Positions 9,061 through 18,073 of a stretch of 64,000 bases of DNA are shown piece after piece. Under the pieces are notes generated by a model, which had not been told where the DNA came from, did not search any database, and worked only from the letters and a program-made list of their open reading frames with translations. Origin of the DNA: an uncultured bacterium (GTDB taxonomy: Bacteria > Bacillota_I > Bacilli_A > Acholeplasmatales > Anaeroplasmataceae); NCBI GenBank assembly GCA_949293265.1, contig CASFCK010000008.1, forward strand, positions 1-64,000, given 5' to 3'. Positions within the stretch are counted from its first letter, which is position 1. Every line of letters begins with the position of its first letter. The position numbers were made by a program, and so were the translations under genes.

Positions 9061-9654
9061 CTAATTAGTATAGCTTAATATAGCTTCTAATATTTTACCT
9101 ATCATTTTTTTAGCATTTTCATCAATTTCCTTATTAGAGATATCATGAACTTTAGCCATAGAAATAGCACTTTCAATAATGATAGACCATATAAAGGCAA
9201 ATACGCCTTCACTAGTATTTCTTTCTAAATTTCCCATTAATCTACCAAATACACTAGAAAAGAAAATATAGGATGCATTATCTGTAGTCCATATTTCTTT
9301 TGTAATGTAATGGGAATGAATATAAGAATCATAGAATGCTCGTTTATTAGGGTTATCCCGCCAATAACTATAATAAAGTAGCCATGTCTCAAGACAATTA
9401 TTAGCTTTATCGTTATCTAAGACTAAGCCTTTAGACATAAAATAATCCTTAAATATTGTATCTATTTCTCGATGAATATTTAAGAATGCTTGTTTATATA
9501 TGTCTTGTTTGTTTTTGTAATGATAATATATCATTGCTTCAGAAGCTTTTATTTCTTCAGCTATACGTTTAGTAGTAATATTTTCTAAACCTAATCTAGC
9601 TGAAATACTATAAACGGCTTCTAAAGTTTCTTCTTTTACTTCTCTTTTTGCCAT
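9061..9654 (-). CDS. TetR/AcrR-family transcriptional regulator
   Basis: DNA-binding repressor of the TetR fold. Residues 1-55 carry the helix-turn-helix (ENITTKRIAEEIKASEAMIYYHYKNKQDIY), a textbook TetR N-terminus; residues 60-197 are the helical ligand-binding and dimer domain. AAGGAGG precedes the ATG. The surface-protein gene starts 10 bases after the stop, so the two are one transcript and the regulator likely controls its own promoter and the surface protein. The ligand is unknown. Confidence 0.88.
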   Translation of the reverse strand: MAKREVKEETLEAVYSISARLGLENITTKRIAEEIKASEAMIYYHYKNKQDIYKQAFLNIHREIDTIFKDYFMSKGLVLDNDKANNCLETWLLYYSYWRDNPNKRAFYDSYIHSHYITKEIWTTDNASYIFFSSVFGRLMGNLERNTSEGVFAFIWSIIIESAISMAKVHDISNKEIDENAKKMIGKILEAILSYTN

Positions 9655-9683
9655 TTTTAGCCTCCTTGAGTAAACACTACTAA

Positions 9684-9702
9684 ATTATAGTTGTTATAAC
9701 TA
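9684..9702 (-). promoter_or_regulatory. tetR promoter with palindromic operator candidate
   Basis: A TATAAT -10 on the minus strand (plus 9684-9689) overlaps TAGTT-GTTAT-AACTA, a 15-base palindrome with an inner GTTATAAC. A palindrome over the -10 just upstream of a TetR gene fits autorepression. The -35 is weak. Confidence 0.45.
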
Positions 9703-9772
9703 ATAACAGTCATTTAAAATTACTATGTAAACGCTATATTTTTAGGTTAAAATTAATGTTTTTTAGTATACG

Positions 9773-9812
9773 AAAAAAGGAAGTGATTTTTTAATTTTCA
9801 CTTCCATTTTTT
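9773..9812 (-). terminator. intrinsic terminator after manA
   Basis: GGAAGTG / CACTTCC stem with a T-run on the minus strand, directly after the manA stop. Confidence 0.85.
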
Positions 9813-9816
9813 TCAT

Positions 9817-10782
9817 TTATCTAGCTTCTGTAATTAGGCCCACAAATGTGCCTTTTATTTCATATTCTAAAGTCTCTGCTGGAATAAATATACTATCGCC
9901 TTTACGATAATTTATCTTTCCACCAGCAAATATGACTTCACCTTGACCATCATAACAAAGTAAATGACTAAAACTAGCTTTTGAGGCTTCTAATTTGGCT
10001 GAGTTTGTAACATCTAACCTTGTTACATCGAAATATTTAGAAGTCACAACATGTTGTTTAGTGTAACCATCACATTTTATTTTAGGTCCTTGTCCTATGA
10101 AAGGATTTACTAATTTGTGGTAATTTAATACATCTAAAGCCTTTTTTATTTGGAATCCACGGTGTCCTGGTTTTTCACCAAAATTCCAAATATTATAAGT
10201 TGTATTAGAATTCTGTTGGATTTCAATGCAGAAAGTACCAGCAGCTAAAGCATGAATTGTACCAGCAGGAACTAATATAGCATCACCAGGGTGAACTTTT
10301 ACCTTATTAACTAGGTCTAACACTTCGCCAGCAACGAGTTTGTTTAAAAATTCTTCTTCGGTGACATCTTTATTAAATCCTACATATATATGGGCATTAT
10401 CATCTGCTTCAAAGAAATAATACATTTCCATTTTTCCAGGTTCATGTTCAACTCTAAATGCATATTCATCATCAGGATGAACTTGAATAAATAGATTTTT
10501 TTTATTATCTAAGAATTTTATTAATAATGGAAAACGGTCATATTTTTCAGAATATGTACCAAGTATTTCTTTACCATTTTTAGCAACATAATCACCTAAT
10601 TTTAAGCCTTTATCAGGCCCACTATCAATTAGGGATTGACCAAATTCATGGGCAGATAGTTCCCAGCTTTGAGCTATGGTTTCTGAATCTAATTCTTTAT
10701 TAAATTCTTCTTTTAGTTTTGTACCACCTAAGGGCCAATATGGTAGACCCATTAAAGCGGCTTTTAATTTTACAGGTTCCAT
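9817..10782 (-). CDS. manA: mannose-6-phosphate isomerase, class I
   Basis: Interconverts mannose-6-phosphate and fructose-6-phosphate using Zn. The cupin metal-site motifs are visible: IQVHPDDEYAF near residue 98, an acidic EMYYF strand and PAGTIHALAAGT near residue 175. At 321 residues it matches the short Bacillus-type enzyme. It is the last gene of the uxuA / permease / hyuA-like / HExxH operon; its ATG overlaps the stop of the HExxH gene (TAATG), so translation is coupled. Its own ribosome site is weak, consistent with coupling. A mannose isomerase in a uronate cluster suggests the operon handles mixed plant glycans. Confidence 0.93.
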   Translation of the reverse strand: MEPVKLKAALMGLPYWPLGGTKLKEEFNKELDSETIAQSWELSAHEFGQSLIDSGPDKGLKLGDYVAKNGKEILGTYSEKYDRFPLLIKFLDNKKNLFIQVHPDDEYAFRVEHEPGKMEMYYFFEADDNAHIYVGFNKDVTEEEFLNKLVAGEVLDLVNKVKVHPGDAILVPAGTIHALAAGTFCIEIQQNSNTTYNIWNFGEKPGHRGFQIKKALDVLNYHKLVNPFIGQGPKIKCDGYTKQHVVTSKYFDVTRLDVTNSAKLEASKASFSHLLCYDGQGEVIFAGGKINYRKGDSIFIPAETLEYEIKGTFVGLITEAR

Positions 10783-11402
10783 TAAAATAATTGCTTCTTT
10801 CCTAAGACAAACACTTTATCATATAACAAAGGTGAATGTCTTAATTTTGTTACTAGTTTAGCAAAATGCATTGCTGCAATTTCACCTGCGGCTAATAGTT
10901 GAGATTTTGTCTTAAATAAGCCAAATATCTTACCATCAATTATTTTTTGATTAGAATATAATTCGGGATTTACTAATTCAAGATAATGGAATAATTCGTG
11001 AGCAGTAACTGTATTTTTTAATGAATCTATATCAACTAAGTCACAAATATTATATTGATTAGCTAAATCTTTAACAAAGTCTATTGTTTCAATATTTAAA
11101 GTTATAGTTTGATTTTTTTCAGTAAAGAGACCTAAATAAGCATAATATTTAGTTGGTTTCTCTTTTACATAAACAATGGGAACGTTTAGTTTAATAGCGT
11201 ATTTTATTGGTGTTAGTTCACCATAGTCTTTGACTAATTTTTCATAACACTCTATTGCCTCTGCCATTGAGTTTTTAACTATTTCTTCTTTTTTAGCTTT
11301 ATCTAATTTATGAGCTGATATATCTCTATCTAATTTTTCCATATAAATATCAAAATCAGATTTTTTGCTTAATGCAATTAATGTCTCACGAATATTTTCC
11401 AT
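10782..11402 (-). CDS. HExxH metallopeptidase-like protein of unknown function
   Basis: The 206-residue soluble protein has a zincin-type motif HELFHYLE (H135, E136, H139) and a downstream helix with E174 (AAGEIAAMHFAKL) that could be the third zinc ligand, as in gluzincins and ImmA/IrrE-like proteins. Residues 1-60 are helical. No signal peptide or membrane segment. It lies 13 bases after the hydantoinase/oxoprolinase-family gene and overlaps manA by one base, so it is part of that operon. I cannot name a family with confidence; a peptidase acting on a cytosolic protein is an inference. Confidence 0.6.
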   Translation of the reverse strand: MENIRETLIALSKKSDFDIYMEKLDRDISAHKLDKAKKEEIVKNSMAEAIECYEKLVKDYGELTPIKYAIKLNVPIVYVKEKPTKYYAYLGLFTEKNQTITLNIETIDFVKDLANQYNICDLVDIDSLKNTVTAHELFHYLELVNPELYSNQKIIDGKIFGLFKTKSQLLAAGEIAAMHFAKLVTKLRHSPLLYDKVFVLGKKQLF

Positions 11403-11415
11403 AAATTACCTCTTT

Positions 11416-13539
11416 TTAGTACATACCATTTTTCGCAGCTACAATACCGATTTCTGCAGCTTCATCTAAATCAATTAATTCTGTTTTTGCAAGACCGATA
11501 ACTTGTTCTACTGTGCTTAAACCTGAATAGTCAATTACACGTCCACCGACGATAACATACATATCAGGATTAATTCTAACTTCGCTAGAATAGTTACTTG
11601 TATCATGCCATAATTTCTTTAGAACATCTTCAATATCGCCAAATGGAGTTTTTACAACTTTACCATCAGCACGTTGAACTTTAACGAAGCCTTTATTATC
11701 GATAATACGAACGTTATCATGGGTTTTATTCTTACCTGTAACAACAAATGTATTGCCGTTTGAGTATGCAACTTTAATATCAGTTGTATCTGCAGCAAAT
11801 GTTTCTTTAGAAATTTCTAATGCTTCTGCATCATCAACTTTCTTAGATAAGTCTGTTGTTTTAACTTCTGTAGAACCCATTGCGATTGCTGTAACTTTTT
11901 GAGTAGTTTCATCAATTTCTAGGAATACTTCTACAGTGTCAGGTACCGCACCACTACGAACTGCTCTATCTTTTGCTTCACGTTTAATCTTAGCTATATC
12001 TTCAACAGTTGGGTTTGGAATAGTTCTTTCAACCATTTCACGAACCATCGCTAAAGCAACACCAATTGATGAAATAACTTCAGCGTTTTCAGGAATTTGA
12101 TATTTGAACTTCATCATATTACCTGTATAAGCAAGTAATACACCAGCACCACCACCGGCACCAACTAAGACGATTTGATCACGTTCAACTTTATATTTAG
12201 CAATTAATTCTTCAATAACAGGAATAATCTTATTTCCTGATGTTGTTAAAATTTGGTTTGCTGTTTCTTCAACAGTTTTACCAATATAGTCAGCTAATAA
12301 TTTAACTGCTTTATAACTTGCTTCATAACTACCTTTAGCAAAATCATCATCTGCTAATAATTTTAAAGCATTTGCAGCACAAGTGTTAGTAATAGTAATA
12401 CATTTACCACTCTTACATCTAATAGCCACATAATCAGATGGATCATTTGGTTTAGGTTGAACGAAATATAATTCTGCACCATCTAATTCTTTTGGATCAG
12501 TAAATGCTGCATATTCCAAATCAGCAATATGGGCAGAACGTGGACCTACGTCAACGATACCATCTTTATTAGCTCTTACCATTGAACCACCGGCAACACC
12601 AAGTACACGAACATCTAATGAGTTAACATATGTACGGTGACCACCTAAGATTGTGTAGTCAACGGCAGGACGACCATTTTTAATAACACCAATATTTGTT
12701 GTTGTACCACCAACTTCAAAATAGATACCATTTGAAGCACGTAGATACATTAAAGCACCGATAACTGAAGCAGCAGGTCCTGATAACATTGTTAAAATAG
12801 GACGTTTCTTCATTTCAGTAACTTCCATAACACCACCATCACCACGCATGATCATTAGTGGAACAGTGATACCAGCTTGACGAACACTTTGTTCAGTACT
12901 ATTAGCTGTTTCTAGCATCTTTGGAAGAATACTAGCATTAATTACTGCTGTTTGAGTTCTAATAGCTAAACCATAAAGTTTAGTGATTTCAGAAGCTGCA
13001 GTACTTAAGATACCCCTTCTTTGACAAATATCAGAGATAACTTTTTCTTCTGTCATATCATCAACACCAAAAGCTTTTGATGCAACGATAACTTGAGCGC
13101 CTTGTTTAATTAAATCATCAATTACTTCTTCAGCTTTCTTTTCGCTGAATTCTTTTAATTTGATATAAGCACTAATAACTTCAATTTTTTTACCATTACC
13201 TAAATCAATGCTTTGGATAGTAGTTTGTTTTTTAACTAACCAACCACCTAGACCGCCACCGCCTAAGCCAATTACACCAACTTTAGCAACGTCACCTTCA
13301 ATTAAAGCATTTGTAGCTTGAGTTGTTGAATGTGCTACGAATACAACTTCTTCAGGTTTAATATTGTTATCAGCCACACATTTTTGGAAGGCTTTAACTA
13401 CACCGGCAGCAACACCTTGTTTGTCGTCATGTGTAGTTTTACAAGAGCCTTTACCAACTATTTGATTAGTAGCGTTATCAATGGCAACAGCTTTAGTATG
13501 TGTACCACCAACGTCGATACCAATTCTTATATTTCTCAT
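11416..13539 (-). CDS. hydantoinase/oxoprolinase (HyuA) family protein
   Basis: ATP-dependent cyclic-amide hydrolase family of the actin-like ATPase fold. The N-terminal phosphate-binding motif GIDVGGTHTKAV is at residues 7-18, the second phosphate motif is seen in IYFEVGGTTTNIGVI near 275, and an adenosine-motif-like LVGAGGGAGVLL near 460. At 707 residues it corresponds to the HyuA half alone; no HyuB partner is next to it. AAGGAG precedes the ATG. It lies between a 475-residue permease (upstream) and the HExxH protein (downstream). The family acts on hydantoins, 5-oxoproline or acetone, and why it sits in a uronate operon is unclear. Confidence 0.85.
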   Translation of the reverse strand: MRNIRIGIDVGGTHTKAVAIDNATNQIVGKGSCKTTHDDKQGVAAGVVKAFQKCVADNNIKPEEVVFVAHSTTQATNALIEGDVAKVGVIGLGGGGLGGWLVKKQTTIQSIDLGNGKKIEVISAYIKLKEFSEKKAEEVIDDLIKQGAQVIVASKAFGVDDMTEEKVISDICQRRGILSTAASEITKLYGLAIRTQTAVINASILPKMLETANSTEQSVRQAGITVPLMIMRGDGGVMEVTEMKKRPILTMLSGPAASVIGALMYLRASNGIYFEVGGTTTNIGVIKNGRPAVDYTILGGHRTYVNSLDVRVLGVAGGSMVRANKDGIVDVGPRSAHIADLEYAAFTDPKELDGAELYFVQPKPNDPSDYVAIRCKSGKCITITNTCAANALKLLADDDFAKGSYEASYKAVKLLADYIGKTVEETANQILTTSGNKIIPVIEELIAKYKVERDQIVLVGAGGGAGVLLAYTGNMMKFKYQIPENAEVISSIGVALAMVREMVERTIPNPTVEDIAKIKREAKDRAVRSGAVPDTVEVFLEIDETTQKVTAIAMGSTEVKTTDLSKKVDDAEALEISKETFAADTTDIKVAYSNGNTFVVTGKNKTHDNVRIIDNKGFVKVQRADGKVVKTPFGDIEDVLKKLWHDTSNYSSEVRINPDMYVIVGGRVIDYSGLSTVEQVIGLAKTELIDLDEAAEIGIVAAKNGMY

Positions 13540-13583
13540 TTTTACACTCCTTTTGAGTTTAAAGTTTTATTATTTCTTTTTTA

Positions 13584-15011
13584 TTACATTAAGATTAAGT
13601 ATGCTAATAAAATGTTAATTGCACAACATACCCAGCCCCATGGAAGGTCTGTTTTAATGTATGTGTTAGGTTCATATTTAGCATATGATAATGCCCACAT
13701 ACCCCAAGATTGAGTAGGACAAGAATCAGCTGTAATTGCAACTGGTTGAACATAGAATAATACTAATAATAATGGACTAGTTGCAGGAATAACTGCAAAT
13801 AGTACTGAAGCTAAAGCAATACCAGAACCCCAAATCATGAATGGTCCACGGAATAATGCTAAAGGTGCTAATACGATTGCAGCTACAACAACGATCCATG
13901 CTTTATCATTTACCCAATCTAAAGCTCCACCTAATGCAGATTGGAAAATAGGTGCTGCTAAGTTAGAAGCTGCAGTTGAGAACATGTTCATTACTAATAA
14001 CATACCAATTAATAATGCAACGTCAGAAATACCATTAAATAAGGTCTTTTGAGTAGATTCAAGAGCTTTCTTATAAGTTTTTAAATTACCTGTTAGTAAT
14101 AAACCAAAGAAAATAGCTACAACGAATAATAAAATTGGTGCGAATGTTGTTAATTTTAATTCTGGTGCAAATAAGTTAATTAATGCAATGATTAATGCGA
14201 ATACGATAGGAATGAAAGGAACAATGAATGACCAATTAGAAACTTCTTGTGTTTCACCATCATCTTCCATAGCCCAAGCTTTAACTTTACCTTTTGCCAT
14301 CCAATAGTTGAATAAAATGAAACCAACCATAATAACAACATGTACTAAGAAAGCTAACCAAGAGAATAATAAGAAATCATTTTCGAAGCCTTCAACACCC
14401 CATAATACTTCAAATAAGTCATGGCCGCTAAATTGAGTGTAATAACCACTATTTACATACATACCAGCAGCAACACTGAATAGGAATGAACCAACAGCTA
14501 TTTTCTTGCTAACACCAATAGATAATAAGATAGGAAGAATAATAGCACCGATAGCCATAACACTACCAGGACCGAATACTGATGTGAAGATTAATGCAGA
14601 AACGATTGATACAGATAAAACTGTAATTAATTGTTTGTTACCAGATAATTCTACAACTTTTCTAATTAAAGCTTTTGCGATACCTGTATCAACAATAACA
14701 CGACCAAACCAGCTAGCGAAAATAATAATTGTTGTAGTTTGACCATAACCGATAGGACCATCACTATATACTTTATTTAAAGTACCAACAATTAAATTCC
14801 AAACATCTCTTCCGCCTTCAATTGTGTTATTAGCACCAGCGTTCCATAATACATAAACGATACCAATTAGTACCCAGAATGTAGTAGTGATGATTAAACC
14901 TATAATTAGGTTACCACCCTTCATACAATAATAAACGAATGCAATTAATGCAAGTAATAATAAGATTGAAGCTATTATTGAAAATACTTCAAGACCAGTC
15001 ATTAAAAACAT
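13584..15011 (-). CDS. IT-superfamily / GntP-like permease
   Basis: Polytopic membrane protein of 475 residues with about 12 hydrophobic segments. Two pseudo-symmetric halves are suggested by FGPGSVMAIGAIILPILLSIGVS near residue 160 and by FRGPFMIWGSGIAL near 390, each a re-entrant-loop type region as in gluconate (GntP) and other ion-transporter superfamily carriers. The substrate cannot be read from sequence. Being directly after uxuA and before the HyuA-family gene, it could import a hexuronate or the HyuA substrate. GGGG precedes the ATG. The 293 bases before it hold a strongly structured spacer that may regulate it. Confidence 0.75.
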   Translation of the reverse strand: MFLMTGLEVFSIIASILLLLALIAFVYYCMKGGNLIIGLIITTTFWVLIGIVYVLWNAGANNTIEGGRDVWNLIVGTLNKVYSDGPIGYGQTTTIIIFASWFGRVIVDTGIAKALIRKVVELSGNKQLITVLSVSIVSALIFTSVFGPGSVMAIGAIILPILLSIGVSKKIAVGSFLFSVAAGMYVNSGYYTQFSGHDLFEVLWGVEGFENDFLLFSWLAFLVHVVIMVGFILFNYWMAKGKVKAWAMEDDGETQEVSNWSFIVPFIPIVFALIIALINLFAPELKLTTFAPILLFVVAIFFGLLLTGNLKTYKKALESTQKTLFNGISDVALLIGMLLVMNMFSTAASNLAAPIFQSALGGALDWVNDKAWIVVVAAIVLAPLALFRGPFMIWGSGIALASVLFAVIPATSPLLLVLFYVQPVAITADSCPTQSWGMWALSYAKYEPNTYIKTDLPWGWVCCAINILLAYLILM

Positions 15012-15060
15012 AATATTTTTTACCCCTTTTTATAATTTCGTCTTTATTCAAAACATATTA

Positions 15061-15294
15061 TATAGCCTTTGCTATATTAGATAATAACGGTTTATCCCGT
15101 TATTAAGCCTTTTTTTCATTTAATTTAACATCTTACTATTGGCTTTTAATATCGTAGCACTAATATTTAAAACCAATATTTGTGAAGTGCATATTCTTTG
15201 TGGCTAATAAGAACATTTAGTATGATGAATTTGTTTATGTGGCTGATTCATCAAACTTCACAACATCTATGTTCTAAAGGTTTAACCTTTGAAC
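15061..15294. ncRNA. candidate structured RNA with pseudoknot between uxuA and the permease
   Basis: Five inverted-repeat units fill this spacer. 15271-15274 with 15291-15294 plus AAAGGTT/AACCTTT; an interleaved block in which 15181-15188 pairs with 15255-15262, 15223-15230 with 15246-15253, and 15210-15216 with 15269-15275 (crossing the first helix, so a pseudoknot); 15137-15142 with 15173-15178 extended by AT pairs; 15083-15090 with 15097-15104; and 15061-15066 with 15071-15076. All arms are perfect 6-8 bp matches. On the minus strand this would be an intra-operon or leader RNA ahead of the permease. I do not recognise it as a known riboswitch or RNA family. Confidence 0.45.
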
Positions 15295-15304
15295 GCAAAA
15301 TAAT

Positions 15305-16381
15305 TTATCTTTTTTCTTCTTTAGAAATTGCTTCCCAAAGTCCGTTTATATAACACGCACCAAGTGCTCTATCATATAAGCCATAACCTGGCATACCTAC
15401 TTCTCCCCAAATCATACGACCATGATCAGGACGAATATAACCATCAAAGCCAGTTTGATATAATGCTTGAACGATTTTGAACATATCCATAGAACCATCA
15501 CTTGATAAGTGAGCTGCTTCTTCAAAATCGCGTGGTGTGTTATATTTTAAATTTCTAACATGCGCAAATGGTATTCTACCTTTTGCAGCATGAATAATTT
15601 CAACTATATCATTTTTAGGATTTGTACCTAATGAACCTGTACATAAATTTAAGCAGTTATAAGGTTCATCGACTGCTTTTAATAATTTTACGATTTGATC
15701 TTTACCTGTGATAATTCTTGGTAAATTAAATACTGGCCATGCAGGATCATCTGGATGGATAGCCATTTTAATATTGTATTTTTTACATACAGGGCCTAAT
15801 TTCTTTAAGAAATAAACTAAATTGTCAAATAATTTATCTGCAGTAACATCCTTATACATATCAAATAATTCTTGTAATTTAGCTAATCTATCAGGTTCCC
15901 AACCTGGCATAACAAAGCCATTTGAATTATCGTTAACTGAATCGAACATTTTAGTAGGATCAATCGTATCAATAATATCTTGATTATACGCTAAAACAGT
16001 TGAACCATCTGGTCTTACACGGGCTAAATCAGTTCTAGTCCAATCAAAAACAGGCATGAAGTTATAAATAACTAAATGAATGTCTTCTTTTCCAAGGTTT
16101 TCTAGAGTTTGAATGTAGTTATCAATATACATATCACGATCAGGTGTACCTACTTTAATCGCATCACAAACATTGACACTTTCAATTCCCGCAATTTTTA
16201 AACCAGCTGCTTCAACTTCTTCTTTAAGTTTATGAATATCAGCTTGTGACCAAACTTCACCAGGTTTAGTATTATATAATGTTGTTATAACACCTGTAAC
16301 GCCTGGTATTTGTCTAATTTGTTGTAAGGTAACGCTATCATAGCCTGTACCAAACCAACGGAATGTCATTTCCATAGACAT
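15305..16381 (-). CDS. uxuA: mannonate dehydratase
   Basis: Dehydrates D-mannonate to 2-keto-3-deoxygluconate in glucuronate catabolism. The N-terminus (MTFRWFGTGYDSVTL) and PGVTGVITTLY, the IHPDDPAWP metal-binding loop near 220 and the C-terminal RPDHGRMIWGE segment are diagnostic of the TIM-barrel UxuA family. Length of 358 is typical. AGGAGG precedes the ATG. It is the first gene of the second uronate operon, behind a promoter with several operator-like palindromes. No fructuronate reductase (uxuB) is in the window; either it lies elsewhere or UxaB-like activity covers it. Confidence 0.96.
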   Translation of the reverse strand: MSMEMTFRWFGTGYDSVTLQQIRQIPGVTGVITTLYNTKPGEVWSQADIHKLKEEVEAAGLKIAGIESVNVCDAIKVGTPDRDMYIDNYIQTLENLGKEDIHLVIYNFMPVFDWTRTDLARVRPDGSTVLAYNQDIIDTIDPTKMFDSVNDNSNGFVMPGWEPDRLAKLQELFDMYKDVTADKLFDNLVYFLKKLGPVCKKYNIKMAIHPDDPAWPVFNLPRIITGKDQIVKLLKAVDEPYNCLNLCTGSLGTNPKNDIVEIIHAAKGRIPFAHVRNLKYNTPRDFEEAAHLSSDGSMDMFKIVQALYQTGFDGYIRPDHGRMIWGEVGMPGYGLYDRALGACYINGLWEAISKEEKR

Positions 16382-16409
16382 TAAACCTCCTTTTTTATCT
16401 ATGTTTCAA

Positions 16410-16515
16410 AAAACGCTTTTCCGTTTTAATTTTAAAAAAACTGGTAGCCACAAAAAGCGCTTTTTGGTACAATTGTATTATACTAAAAAAATAAGATCTT
16501 GCAAGCGTTTTCCAG
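16410..16515 (-). promoter_or_regulatory. uxuA promoter with three LacI/CcpA-type operator candidates
   Basis: On the minus strand TTGCAA (plus 16499-16504), 16-base spacer, TATAAT (plus 16477-16482). Three sites share a central CG and flanking A/T arms: GGAAAACGCTTGC overlapping the -35 (plus 16501-16513), the perfect 14-base palindrome AAAAAGCGCTTTTT just after the start region (plus 16452-16465), and GGAAAAGCGTTTT (plus about 16410-16422). They resemble cre sites or operators of LacI-family repressors, so carbon-source control is likely. No regulator gene is nearby. Confidence 0.7.
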
Positions 16516-16595
16516 TAAAAAAATATAAAAAAGATAAGAAAAAGCATTTTCATTAAATTTTCATTTTATTAAAAATACTAATTTAATAAAAATAA

Positions 16596-16636
16596 AGAGA
16601 TATATTATCACCCATTTAATAATATATCTCTCATTA
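16596..16636 (-). terminator. terminator after uxaC
   Basis: AGAGATATATTA pairs with TAATATATCTCT (12 bp, 12-base loop) and is followed on the minus strand by a T-rich stretch. It separates the uxaBAC operon from the uxuA promoter. Confidence 0.75.
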
Positions 16637-16650
16637 ATTATTAATATTAA

Positions 16651-18063
16651 TTAGAAGCCAAAGAATTCTTTTGCGTTATTATAACAAATATCTTCAACAA
16701 TTTGACCTAGTGTATCTAGTTCTTCAACTGGGTATTGACCTGATTCAACTAAGTTACCAAACATTTCGCAAAGTAAACGACGATAATATTCATGACGTGG
16801 GTAAGCTAAGAATGAACGAGAATCAGTTAACATACCTACAGATTGGCTTATTACTGCAACTTGCATTTGAATTTCTAGATTTTGACGCATACCATCTAAT
16901 TGATCTAAGAACCACCATGCAGTACCAACTTGTACTCTTGATTTAATGCCTTCTTTTTGGAAACAACCAGCTAGAACAGTTAAAGCATAGTTATCGCGTG
17001 GATTTAAACAATATAGAATTGTTTTAGGTAATTCATCAGTTGCATCTTGTTCACGAAGTAATGCAGATAATTTTTCCATATATACTTCGTCTTCAATAGC
17101 ATCAAAACCAGTATCAGGGCCAATAGCTTTTAACATCTTTTCTGAATTATTACGTAATGCACCAATATGATATTGTTGTACCCAACCATGTTTATGATAT
17201 TCTTTACCTAAGAATACTAAAACATAACCTTTATAGACATCTAAATCATGATTTGTTAATGGTTCTTGTTTCATAGCTTTAACAAACACTTCATTAGCTT
17301 CTTTTTCAGTTGCTTTAACGAAATGAACAACATCTAAGGCATGATCTGATAAACGTGAACCATTTTCATGGAAGAATTCAATACGTTCAGCTAAAGCTTT
17401 TAATAAGTCGCTAATTGAATTAAATTTATAGCCAACAACTTTTTCTAATTGGTGAACCCAATCAACATACCAGCTAGCTTCACAGTTAATAGCTTTATCA
17501 GGACGGAAAGCCGGACGAACTACAGTCTTTAATGTTTTATCTTCAGTCATTAATTTATGATAATGTAAGTCATCAACCGGATCATCTGTTGTACAAACTG
17601 TTTTAACATTAAATTTATACATCATTTCTCTAGCTGTTAAAGTTTCTAGTTTTTTGTTTGCTTCTTTCCAAATTTTATCAGCGTTTTTTGGATTAATTGT
17701 ATCATAGATATCAAAATATCTTTGCATTTCTAAATGAGACCAATGATATAATGGGTTACCAACAAAATATGGCATAGATTCAACAAATTGATCGAATTTT
17801 TCTCTATCATCCCATGGTCCAGAAATACTGTCTTCGTTATAGCCTCTAGCGCGTAGAGCACGCCATTTATAATGATCACCATAACGATCACCAGCACCTA
17901 GCCAAACTTCTGTTAAATTTCTAAATTTTTTATTTTCATAGATTTCTTTTGGTTGTAAATGACAATGATAGTCAATAATAGGCATTTTTTCAGCATGTTC
18001 ATGATATAGTTTTTTTGCTGTATCTGTTGTTAATAAGAAATCCTTATCCATAAATTTTTTCAT
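16651..18063 (-). CDS. uxaC: uronate (glucuronate/galacturonate) isomerase
   Basis: Converts D-glucuronate to D-fructuronate and D-galacturonate to D-tagaturonate. The family N-terminus with the metal-binding PIIDYHCHLQPKEI (amidohydrolase HxH at about residues 33-35), the LWRALRARG-like KWRALRARG segment and the C-terminal TDSRSFLAYPRHEYYRRLLCE are all present. Length 470 is typical. AGGAGG precedes the ATG. It is the third gene of uxaB-uxaA-uxaC, 10 bases after uxaA, and is followed by a terminator. The presence of both uxaBA and uxuA shows that both branches from this isomerase are at least partly encoded here. Confidence 0.97.
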   Translation of the reverse strand: MKKFMDKDFLLTTDTAKKLYHEHAEKMPIIDYHCHLQPKEIYENKKFRNLTEVWLGAGDRYGDHYKWRALRARGYNEDSISGPWDDREKFDQFVESMPYFVGNPLYHWSHLEMQRYFDIYDTINPKNADKIWKEANKKLETLTAREMMYKFNVKTVCTTDDPVDDLHYHKLMTEDKTLKTVVRPAFRPDKAINCEASWYVDWVHQLEKVVGYKFNSISDLLKALAERIEFFHENGSRLSDHALDVVHFVKATEKEANEVFVKAMKQEPLTNHDLDVYKGYVLVFLGKEYHKHGWVQQYHIGALRNNSEKMLKAIGPDTGFDAIEDEVYMEKLSALLREQDATDELPKTILYCLNPRDNYALTVLAGCFQKEGIKSRVQVGTAWWFLDQLDGMRQNLEIQMQVAVISQSVGMLTDSRSFLAYPRHEYYRRLLCEMFGNLVESGQYPVEELDTLGQIVEDICYNNAKEFFGF

Positions 18064-18073
18064 ATTTTTCCTC

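Noticed and set aside
10676-10861. 61-residue plus-strand gene
   Set aside because: Antisense to manA and the HExxH gene, without ribosome site or homology-like pattern.
13330-13713. 127-residue plus-strand gene
   Set aside because: Covers the well-supported hyuA-like and permease genes on the other strand; composition is that of a shadow frame.
15083-15116. Plus-strand terminator for an unseen gene
   Set aside because: The AATAACGG/CCGTTATT hairpin is followed by T7, but four bases intervene and no plus-strand gene precedes it; it is treated as part of the structured spacer.
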